From positions 1-39,322 of the forward strand of contig JBAXII010000013.1 of the NCBI GenBank assembly GCA_037138475.1: a stretch of 39,322 nt of DNA, read 5' to 3'. Positions 23,728-30,841 of this stretch are shown in pieces; positions within the stretch are counted from its first letter, which is position 1, and each line of letters opens with the position of its first letter. Source of the DNA: JAGOLU01 sp037138475 (lineage in GTDB: Bacteria; Patescibacteriota; Microgenomatia; UBA1406; GWC2-37-13). The translations under genes and the position numbers were made by a program. Below the pieces are notes generated by a model that saw only the letters and a program-made list of their open reading frames with translations, made no database searches and was not told the DNA's origin.

Positions 23728-24062
23728 GCGTGTCATCTTGATCGTACGCAAGATCCTTCACTTCGTTCAGGATGACCCTCCCTCGTCATCTTGAGTGCCA
23801 ACGAAAGATCCTATACCTACATGAGATCCTTCACTTCGTTCAGGATGACCCTCCCTCGTCATCTTGAGTCCTTCGACCAGCTCAGGATAAACTCAGTCGA
23901 CCGCGCCCCTGCCCGCAATGCTACGCATAAGCGTTGCAGGCGCGGTGCCTCGCTCTTGCGAGCGCAAGGCGGGCAGGAAGATCCCTGATATGTGAGATTC
24001 TTCTCCGCCGAATCGGCGGATCAGAATGACCATGTAGCAATCGTCATCGAATTAGTTGACTA
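23728..24062. repeat. Dispersed GTCATCTTGA elements with inverted 33-bp core
   Basis: Three consecutive element heads (GTCATCTTGA at about 23731, 23786 and 23858), each followed by AAGATCC or CAGGAT inverted partners. The 33-bp segment 23908-23940 is the exact reverse complement of 10063-10095. The tail (GGGCAGGAAGATCCCTGATAT, CAGAATGACCATG, GAATTAGTTGACTA) is in the same orientation as in the 10-kb copy. No gene is in 23700-24254. Confidence 0.8.
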
Positions 24063-24219
24063 ACACAAGGATGACAAAAGGATGAGATTGCTACACGATA
24101 AGTACATCCACAACTTATCCACATACCCCTTATGCTTTTTTATAGAGCCACCAGACAGCCCAAAGTACTTACAAAATAATATAGGATATCCCATAGTACA
24201 AATGTATTTTAATATAGGC

Positions 24220-24248
24220 TTGACATGCAAAAAAGATTCTTGTATGAT
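24220..24248 (+). promoter_or_regulatory. Consensus promoter TTGACA-17-TATGAT
   Basis: TTGACA 24220-24225, 17 bases, TATGAT 24243-24248: the best promoter in the window. The -10 ends 6 bases before ATG 24255. Confidence 0.8.
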
Positions 24249-24254
24249 GTGCCC

Positions 24255-24398
24255 ATGCGCTCGTTTTTAAGGGGACAGCGTAGGTCAGAAGGACAGTATG
24301 TAAGTACGGCAGTAGAACAGAACGAAAGGAAGACGAGGACAGTCAGTTTGTCCGTCGGATCTCACCTAAATCATGTGATTTTGAGAGCTTCGACATAA
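24255..24398 (+). CDS. Small basic protein, 47 codons, leaderless
   Basis: ATG at 24255 to TAA at 24396. The product is rich in Arg, Ser and Thr (begins MRSFLRGQRRSEGQYV) with no membrane segment and no recognised family. The case for it is position: a consensus promoter whose -10 box ends exactly 6 bases before the ATG, as at other genes here, and a 14-bp hairpin starting two bases after the stop. The alternative is that this is a structured non-coding RNA with a chance ORF. Confidence 0.5.
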   Translation: MRSFLRGQRRSEGQYVSTAVEQNERKTRTVSLSVGSHLNHVILRAST

Positions 24399-24399
24399 C

Positions 24400-24435
24400 G
24401 AGTTGTAATTGCAAATGAATATTTGCAAACAACTC
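24400..24435 (+). terminator. Long hairpin after the 47-codon ORF
   Basis: GAGTTGT(AA)TTGCAAA - TGAATA - TTTGCAAACAACTC: 14 bp with a two-base bulge, followed by ATAAAAAACAAAAAG. No U run on the plus strand, so it is either a processing hairpin or a weak terminator. Confidence 0.55.
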
Positions 24436-24446
24436 ATAAAAAACAA

Positions 24447-24497
24447 AAAGCATCAATACCGCTCGTTTAAAAAGGGGACGACGAGTATTAATGCTTT
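24447..24497 (-). terminator. Strong hairpin with T-rich tail on the minus strand
   Basis: AAAGCAT(C)AATAC(C)GCTCGT pairs with ACGAGTATTAATGCTTT around a 14-base loop. On the minus strand it is followed by TTGTTTTTTATG, so it would terminate a minus-strand transcript; no gene is recognisable upstream of it on that strand. The CGCTCGTTT..AA..GGGGAC motif in this hairpin also occurs at 24258-24274. Confidence 0.55.
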
Positions 24498-24790
24498 CTA
24501 CTTACAACCTATGTGGTTGTTTCTTCTGAAGCCATCATACATGGCATTTTCCTCCATTGCAAGCACTAGTGATAGGGTTTCATATGTATTGACACACTAG
24601 TTTTGAGCGTGAGAGGTGTATGCTACCGCGTGCTTGTCTGAAGATATCCCTGATATAAATGAGTAGTGGCAAATATGCAGATGTCACCATTCAAATCTCT
24701 GGTAGAAAGGTGATGGTGTATGATTCTACGCTGCTGTGCAAAGGTCACACATGACATTTTGTATGATATTCGGTAGAATAAAGCTCTTCT
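24498..24790. other. Gap before the M50-like gene, no gene recognised
   Basis: Two ACTAGT palindromes (24566 and 24597 regions), a TTGACA at about 24589 without a -10 at normal distance, and a GTCACCAT/ATGGTGAC-like imperfect hairpin around 24683-24718. TAGAAT at 24774-24779 is the probable -10 box of the protease gene, 11 bases before its ATG. Confidence 0.4.
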
Positions 24791-25456
24791 ATGATCTATA
24801 TCTTTGCATGTGCATACTTAGCAATTTGCTTGCTCTTGTATCTTGTCGCACATCAAAGTCTCCAACAAGTGTACCGCTTGCTCCATCGACTCACACACTC
24901 AGACCACACGGCGAAGGTCCTCATCTCAGTATGGTATCTCGTCGGTACCTTTATCCATGAACTCAGTCACTTTCTCGTTGCATTGCTTTTGGGCCATACG
25001 GTGAAGTCATTTAGCATCTTGCCAGAGTTTGAGCACGGCGGGATCAAGTTGGGGAGTGTCGTATACTACAAAAAGGACAGGTTCCGCAGCATATTAGTGG
25101 GCATCGCGCCAGTGTTTGGAGGGACGCTCGTCGCCTACGGCCTGTATCTCGTGCTGATTGCCTACAGTGCAAGCTGGTGGATCAGCCTTATTCTTTTGTA
25201 CTCACTTTTTGTCATACTCACCAATATGTTTTCATCATCCCAAGACCTGCAGGATGTGATCTATCTGATCCCCATGTCGATACTCATCGTCATCATCGGG
25301 TACATTGTGGGCGTTGATCTGGCATGGTTTGCCAGCACAGATGTGGCGGCGCTCCTCACCAGTTTTTTCACCTCTATGACACTCATCGGAACTGGAGCGC
25401 TCTTGATACATATCTGCATATGGCTCGGGCTCAGATATAAGACACGACGAGGATGA
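24791..25456 (+). CDS. M50-like membrane metalloprotease
   Basis: 221 residues, about six membrane segments. HELSH at 56-60 inside the second hydrophobic segment is the HExxH zinc motif, placed as in site-2-type (M50/M50B-like) proteases; the third ligand would be the Asp in FSSSQDLQDVI (about 150-160) in place of the usual N-P-x-x-D-G. Such proteases cut membrane-embedded substrates, often anti-sigma factors or signal-peptide remnants. The substrate is unknown; adjacent coiled-coil protein with a C-terminal membrane helix is one candidate by proximity only. Confidence 0.7.
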   Translation: MIYIFACAYLAICLLLYLVAHQSLQQVYRLLHRLTHSDHTAKVLISVWYLVGTFIHELSHFLVALLLGHTVKSFSILPEFEHGGIKLGSVVYYKKDRFRSILVGIAPVFGGTLVAYGLYLVLIAYSASWWISLILLYSLFVILTNMFSSSQDLQDVIYLIPMSILIVIIGYIVGVDLAWFASTDVAALLTSFFTSMTLIGTGALLIHICIWLGLRYKTRRG

Positions 25457-25479
25457 TTGCAGTATATGAAAGCGAGCTT

Positions 25480-27204
25480 TTAGTTCACGATTTGAGCTTT
25501 CCCGTCATGACCAATCTTGACGGATTTCCCAAGTTCCCTAGCCTCTTTCATCATCCTTAGTGCCTGCTGGTCGTTATAGCTAAGATCTCCAAATCGACCC
25601 GAGTTCATGAGGGAAGCAATGACGGTGGCGAAGTTGGACTTTCCCTCTGTGCCTGCGTCGACAAGCATGCAGATGATCCCAACGAGCAGAAAGCCTCCTG
25701 TTTTCAGCAAGATCGACACCGCCTTACTCATCTCCTTTTTTTGCTCTGGCGTAACATCCTTTGGAAGAATATCGGATATAAGTTTGTCAGCGAGTGACTC
25801 CGAGAGTGCCTCAGATATTTTACCAGTACTGAATGCTTCCTTCATCGCAGATACGACCTCGGGTGCCTGCTCACCTCGTTGGAGGGATACAAAAAACCCA
25901 TTGGATATGTTTGGATCTTTTTGGATGGAATGTAGTTTTGCGACCAACTTGTCTACATGTGCGACTTCATTAGTGAGTCTATCTACCTCTTGGGGACGTG
26001 ATACAAGGCTCGCTTTCTCTCGTTCTAACAGAGTGATTAACTTTTGCCGTTCAGCCTCTAGTAGCGAGAGGTGGGCCGGGAGATCTGTCTTCAGGTGTTC
26101 ATGAAAATAGCCATTCAAAGCTTCAGCAGTAGGCGGATCATTCATCAGATCGACATATTTTTTTTCTAGGTCGGTGACTTTTTTTTGTGCCTCTGCGGAT
26201 GCTTTTGACACAGCTTCGAGTTCGCCATTTCTCTTTAGGAGTTCTTGAAGTTCTTTCTCAGCAGCATCCAGGTTCTCCTTCGTTTTTTGGTCATTTTCTC
26301 TGAGAGTCTTCGTGGCTGCCTCAACTGCGCCATTCGCTGTTTTGATTTTAGCGGCAATTTCTTGTCTTTCGCTACTCAGATCAGTGCTTTTTTTCATCGC
26401 TTCCTCTGCCAGAACTTTCGCATTTTTCAACTCGGTGGGTACTATACCCTTCACGAGTGGAAAATGCTCCTTCACTGCTTTTATTCGATCTTGTATACCT
26501 GATTGGTGCCCTGACGTTATATCTAGCTGATCAGGATTCTCGTGCGATGTGGCGATGGCTTTTGATATGTCAGTGAGGAGTTGTATGCCTTGTTCAGTAG
26601 CAAACGCCGATTTGGGTGGGAATGCTACAGGCGCTTCTTCTGTGGTAGGTTTATCAGTTGAGACCGCATGAGAGATATCTGCTTGCCGAGTCACTAGCGA
26701 GATCTCTACTATGTCAGCACGAGTGAATGTTTGGTCTGTTTGCTTACCTGCAGCATCTTGTAATCGGACGGTATAAAAGTCTCCACTGCGTCCAAGAAAC
26801 GTAGTGATTGCATATTCACCACTTTGTAGATCCACAACTTTTGATTTTGGAGGAATCGGCACGTATACGCCATCGACGAGATGAATAGTAGGATATATTC
26901 GTGTGCCGTCGGACTTCTCATAATAAGCATCTTGGCCTCTATTGCCTTCCTTTTTGATCCCGTCCTTCTCATCTTCAGAGCTCAAAACATTTCCAAGTCC
27001 CACCATGACGCGCTCGCCGCTCGATTCAATGTCTTTTGGTTGTCGACCAGCATCTCTTGCTCGCTTGCTCGCTGCTACAGCCTCCATAGCGACTACCTCG
27101 AGGAGTTGATTGCGTTGTTCTACTTGTTGTTTGAGTTTGTCGGGATCAGTGAGACCTTCGACCTGTCGACGCTCAGGGGGGGTGATATTTTTATGTTCTG
27201 TCAT
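25480..27204 (-). CDS. Coiled-coil protein with one C-terminal membrane helix
   Basis: 574 residues. N-terminal ~95 residues are charged and disordered; 95-170 is a small beta-rich region (TRIYPTIHLVDGVYVPIP, GEYAITTFLGRSGDFYTVRLQD) like an SH3-type fold; 215-430 is mostly coiled coil (KELQELLKRNGELEAVSKASAEAQKKV etc.); one hydrophobic helix at about 497-516, then a ~60-residue tail (SYNDQQALRMMKEARELGK). No known family. It is divergent from the 1058-aa/119-aa/giant gene run, with only 83 bases between starts, and shares their coiled-coil, Lys/Glu-rich composition, so it is probably part of the same system as its membrane anchor. Confidence 0.8.
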   Translation of the reverse strand: MTEHKNITPPERRQVEGLTDPDKLKQQVEQRNQLLEVVAMEAVAASKRARDAGRQPKDIESSGERVMVGLGNVLSSEDEKDGIKKEGNRGQDAYYEKSDGTRIYPTIHLVDGVYVPIPPKSKVVDLQSGEYAITTFLGRSGDFYTVRLQDAAGKQTDQTFTRADIVEISLVTRQADISHAVSTDKPTTEEAPVAFPPKSAFATEQGIQLLTDISKAIATSHENPDQLDITSGHQSGIQDRIKAVKEHFPLVKGIVPTELKNAKVLAEEAMKKSTDLSSERQEIAAKIKTANGAVEAATKTLRENDQKTKENLDAAEKELQELLKRNGELEAVSKASAEAQKKVTDLEKKYVDLMNDPPTAEALNGYFHEHLKTDLPAHLSLLEAERQKLITLLEREKASLVSRPQEVDRLTNEVAHVDKLVAKLHSIQKDPNISNGFFVSLQRGEQAPEVVSAMKEAFSTGKISEALSESLADKLISDILPKDVTPEQKKEMSKAVSILLKTGGFLLVGIICMLVDAGTEGKSNFATVIASLMNSGRFGDLSYNDQQALRMMKEARELGKSVKIGHDGKAQIVN

Positions 27205-27257
27205 AAATCATTAGTTTAGATGTCCAAATCATATTTGATTTTTGTTTCAAATACAAC

Positions 27258-27282
27258 TATAGTGTACAGTATTGTATATAGT
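27258..27282 (+). promoter_or_regulatory. Promoter region of the giant-protein operon
   Basis: Two options: TTGATT (27235-27240), 17 bases, TATAGT (27258-27263) with a 24-base leader; or a second TATAGT (27277-27282) ending 5 bases before ATG 27288, leaderless. The region is shared with the divergent gene, for which TAAACT lies 8 bases before its ATG. Confidence 0.5.
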
Positions 27283-27287
27283 CACCT

Positions 27288-30200
27288 ATGGAAATAGAAA
27301 CAAATAAACCAAGCACAGTGAAAAACTCATCAAAACTGCCTTTTGGTAGGCTCCGACAGGAGGGAATAATTCCATTAGCCCAACGTGGAGAGCTTGGTTC
27401 TGCAATCAAAGATACTTTAGTAGGTGGTAAGCTCCGCCGAAGTGAGCTCGCACAGCTCGTAGTCGGTCCATATGTCGAACCTCCACGCAACGCTCCTCGT
27501 AGATCTGAGCTCGTCCAAGGTGCCCGCGGAGAGGCTGACTATCGAGCAGTGATGCCACGGATGAAGGAGGATCTCACGACTCATCTCAACAAACTCGTAG
27601 GCATAGCAAAGGACCACCCTGATCTGTTAGCAAAAGGTACACCATTTGAAGTGCACTGGATGCTCGCGCAAAGCCTGATGGATACACCAGACTCACACAG
27701 TGTGAGCGACGCAAAAGTCGAACGCTACCTACTCACTGCCAAGGGTCAAAACGAGACTCTGATTCTCATGGAAGATCGGCTTGATCTGATGTCAGACATG
27801 ATGGGGAAATCTATATTTACTGAAGGGCGCTCGAGAAAAAAGTTCGATCCAAACAGTCAATTTACGAAGATAAGTTCATTCCGCAATGTCGCTGGTGCTG
27901 GCACGGTTGCTAGTGGTGTGGCTGCCGGGGCTGGTTTGGCGAGTGGTGTACCTGCAGCTTTTCGTGCTATTGGCACACTCGTGGAAAGCACTGCAACTAA
28001 GCTCATGCAAATCACTGTTCCAACTCTGCAAGCAGCACAACAAATCGCACAGAATGTGGGTGTCGCCGGCGAGACTGGGTTGCTAGTTGGAGGGGTTGCA
28101 GTAGGGGGAGCATTGGTGGCAAAGGGAGTGAACGAGCTGGTTCGACATTCATATCATGATGCGCGGGAGCGCAACGAGGTAGGACTTGAGGCGGTACAAA
28201 AAGACCAAAAGCTCTGCGAGCAGATACAACTGCTGTATGGGATAGATCCGAGAGACCTGACATATGACGGAAACAGGCTCGAGTTCAAACCAGCAGGTAC
28301 AAACTCCCCCTCATGGAAAGCACAAAATGAGACTTATAAAAGGCTCTCAGATCTGCGTCGTCAATACTACAAAAAAGTGATCGGATGCAACCTCAAAGAT
28401 CTTGATGCTTCGCCTGTCCAATATCTCAGAGAAGGACAAAACCAACCCAACCAACTTGGTGCCAATGCACACAATGAGGTCATTATGATATTCAATCGTA
28501 TGCTCATTGACAAATACGGGGATACGAAAATATATGATCCAGCAAAACATGGTGGTGCGACAAGAGACGAGGATGAGCTCGCAGCTGAGAGAGTATCTCT
28601 GTACTACGCAGCACGACGTGAGTATATGAGCACTCGGTTTGCTACACGACTCGAAAATCTTGCAAAGGGCAGAGAAGAGCTTGAACTTGGCAAAAAAAAG
28701 GCCCTTCTTGACCTCAAAGAACGAGCCTATGGTCCAGATGGATCAAGGCGCAAGGCAGCGAAAAAAGAGATCACCGAAAAGATCGCGACTCTGGATCAGG
28801 TGATCGGTGATGACACCAAGGGGATCACCAAAGAGGTAGCCACCCTGAGAACTATATCGGAGATCACTACTGCTGTAGCTCACAGTGAGCATGATATAGA
28901 CGATATCGTCAGCAAATACCACACGACTAAGAAGATCGAGAGTCGTGCTGACAATGTAGCACTTCTTGATGCTCTTAATCAGTATATATATGCAAATGAA
29001 GAGAAAGTAAATTTTTTTGGTAATACAAAAGAATCTCTCATATATGCAAAAGTAGAAAGATTAAAAAATGAAAATGAGCGACACGATAAAAGTGTAGAAT
29101 CCATAGACAAACTTTTAAATGCAGCTTCATCAGATGCGCTGAAGGCTCAGCACGCACGTGAGATGACCACAGAGACTGCCCTCCACACCAAAACCCTTGA
29201 AGAAGTCGTACGTAAATATGACGACCAGGTGACAAAGGCCCAAGAACACGTATCCAAAATCAACGCAGCGATGACCAAGCTCGCCGAGCTATCCACGCGA
29301 CTTGACGAGACGAAGCCAGAAGGTAGGGGAATCAAAGTGGCTATTGAACTTATGGAGAAGTCGAGGGTGATCCAAAACTCTGGTCTACTTACTAATACAT
29401 CCCTCGCCACCTACGGCATAGATCCGAAGCCCACCTGGAACGAACTCATGACCGCTGCAAATACCGCAAATCTCTGGGCAAGTGATGACAACGACAAGAC
29501 CGAGTTTCAGATGGAGATGGTGGGAGCTATCGTACAGGCAAAGTTAGGTTCAAAGTTAAATGGGTATAATGGTAATGAGTCTAAAATAGTAGCCGCCCTG
29601 GGCCTCAGACTCCTCACCCTGACCCCTACAGATGCGCTCGTGGCGGCAACTCGGATAGACAGTACTATTACTAAATCTCTTACTGAGGCACAGTCTGCCA
29701 AAGACAAACTGAGATCAAACACCGAGCAACGCCAAGAGATGCTTGATCAGGTACTGCGGATCATGAAGAATCAGAAGATAAACGCCGAGACCAAAGAGGG
29801 CAAAGCTATCGATGCAGAAATGGACCGTCAACAGCTCTTCCTCCAGATCGCCCGAGATCGTTTGTTTGAGGGAGATAGCGGAGCGATGCATGAGGGAGCG
29901 ACTACTGAGATGGGCACCGCAGACAAGATGAGAGCGATGGTTTCGACTCGTACGATCGCAGTTCTGAGCAAGCTCCCTCAAAACGAGTTCTATAGCACGC
30001 TCTCGCAGTCAGAGCGCGACATCGACGGATTGAGCGAGGGAGCTGTGCGCCTTCTGGGGGTCGTATTTGGCTATGGCACCATGACTGACTCAGCCACGCT
30101 CAAGGACAAGTATGATAGAGGCGCCTTTTATGATGCAATACTCGAAGGACTCGGACCAAATGTCGAGCAAAAACTCACTCAGATCATCGCAGGCTCAATA

Positions 30201-30464
30201 CCGGGATTCTACTCCTCAAGCAAATCATCTCCTGATGGCATGATGACGCTGACCAAAGACGAAGTCCCCACCTTCGAGGAGCTCTCGCAGTGTATCAGAT
30301 TGAGACAAGGCGATGATAAAAAGGATATAGGCACACTCAGCCCTCATGTCCGCCCAGAGTACTTCGAAGATCGCACGCAGCACTGGGGCAAAAAAGAGAC
30401 TATCAACATGATGACCGCGATGCGCAAAGCCATATACGAAAAAGTAAACGCAGATCTATCTTAA
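27288..30464 (+). CDS. 1058-aa protein: glycine-rich hydrophobic hairpin and coiled coils
   Basis: 1058 residues. 1-195: soluble, with a basic start. About 199-225 and 262-282: two Gly/Ala-rich hydrophobic stretches (GAGTVASGVAAGAGLASGV, GLLVGGVAVGGALVAKGV) that could form a membrane hairpin or pore-like insertion. 290-1058: mostly helical, with long coiled-coil segments (about 450-520, 590-690, 810-870) and no enzyme motif. I recognise no family. 17 bases before the 119-aa gene and in the same operon as the giant ORF at 30828. A short AT-rich patch at 28980-29100 (res ~565-605) uses AAA/ATA codons more than the rest, possibly an inserted segment. Confidence 0.8.
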   Translation: MEIETNKPSTVKNSSKLPFGRLRQEGIIPLAQRGELGSAIKDTLVGGKLRRSELAQLVVGPYVEPPRNAPRRSELVQGARGEADYRAVMPRMKEDLTTHLNKLVGIAKDHPDLLAKGTPFEVHWMLAQSLMDTPDSHSVSDAKVERYLLTAKGQNETLILMEDRLDLMSDMMGKSIFTEGRSRKKFDPNSQFTKISSFRNVAGAGTVASGVAAGAGLASGVPAAFRAIGTLVESTATKLMQITVPTLQAAQQIAQNVGVAGETGLLVGGVAVGGALVAKGVNELVRHSYHDARERNEVGLEAVQKDQKLCEQIQLLYGIDPRDLTYDGNRLEFKPAGTNSPSWKAQNETYKRLSDLRRQYYKKVIGCNLKDLDASPVQYLREGQNQPNQLGANAHNEVIMIFNRMLIDKYGDTKIYDPAKHGGATRDEDELAAERVSLYYAARREYMSTRFATRLENLAKGREELELGKKKALLDLKERAYGPDGSRRKAAKKEITEKIATLDQVIGDDTKGITKEVATLRTISEITTAVAHSEHDIDDIVSKYHTTKKIESRADNVALLDALNQYIYANEEKVNFFGNTKESLIYAKVERLKNENERHDKSVESIDKLLNAASSDALKAQHAREMTTETALHTKTLEEVVRKYDDQVTKAQEHVSKINAAMTKLAELSTRLDETKPEGRGIKVAIELMEKSRVIQNSGLLTNTSLATYGIDPKPTWNELMTAANTANLWASDDNDKTEFQMEMVGAIVQAKLGSKLNGYNGNESKIVAALGLRLLTLTPTDALVAATRIDSTITKSLTEAQSAKDKLRSNTEQRQEMLDQVLRIMKNQKINAETKEGKAIDAEMDRQQLFLQIARDRLFEGDSGAMHEGATTEMGTADKMRAMVSTRTIAVLSKLPQNEFYSTLSQSERDIDGLSEGAVRLLGVVFGYGTMTDSATLKDKYDRGAFYDAILEGLGPNVEQKLTQIIAGSIPGFYSSSKSSPDGMMTLTKDEVPTFEELSQCIRLRQGDDKKDIGTLSPHVRPEYFEDRTQHWGKKETINMMTAMRKAIYEKVNADLS

Positions 30465-30481
30465 CCATTACCATCACCCCT

Positions 30482-30841
30482 ATGGACACTGTATCAAAAC
30501 CAAAGCTCTCGACCGTCGATCTCATCCGCATGTTGCCCCTGGATGAGGCGATGCGTGCGAATCTCCTCTTCGTCTATCCAGACAAACTTTCCTATGAGGA
30601 CAAGGCGGAGGTAGAGGATACGATGTGGGAGTACTATGCAGAGCTCTTTGACTCGCTCTACGAGCAGCGGCTACGTGAGATGGTAGCTGAGGGGCCACTC
30701 CCCACAGACTACGAGACGATCCTGAACGAGCGCGTAGCACGTGAGATAGCTACTGTCTCTCAGACATCGCATGATACCGCTGAGATCCAGAAGCTGCGCA
30801 CTTCGTTAGCAACTATCACCCCACTTGATGGCACCACGTGA
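30482..30841 (+). CDS. Small acidic helical protein between the two large genes
   Basis: 119 residues, acidic, all helical (LIRMLPLDEAMRANLLFVY, DKAEVEDTMWEYYAELFDSLYEQRL), reminiscent of small CPR proteins of the DUF5663 sort but not assigned. Its stop (30839-30841) overlaps the start of the giant ORF by 14 bases, so the two are translationally coupled. It may be a chaperone or assembly factor for the giant protein, by position only. Confidence 0.8.
   Translation: MDTVSKPKLSTVDLIRMLPLDEAMRANLLFVYPDKLSYEDKAEVEDTMWEYYAELFDSLYEQRLREMVAEGPLPTDYETILNERVAREIATVSQTSHDTAEIQKLRTSLATITPLDGTT

Noticed and set aside
24115..24123. TTATCCACA, a perfect DnaA-box sequence
   Set aside because: A single box with no cluster, no dnaA/dnaN neighbour and no AT-rich unwinding region I can define; not enough for an origin.
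24500..24580. Leader peptide plus attenuator on the minus strand upstream of the hairpin at 24447-24497
   Set aside because: A GGAGG followed by a 12-codon ORF can be drawn, but no structural gene follows on that strand.
29530..29590. Possible heptamer tract inside the 1058-aa gene (AAAGTTA/GTTCAAA-like)
   Set aside because: Only two or three imperfect units; below what I would separate from chance.
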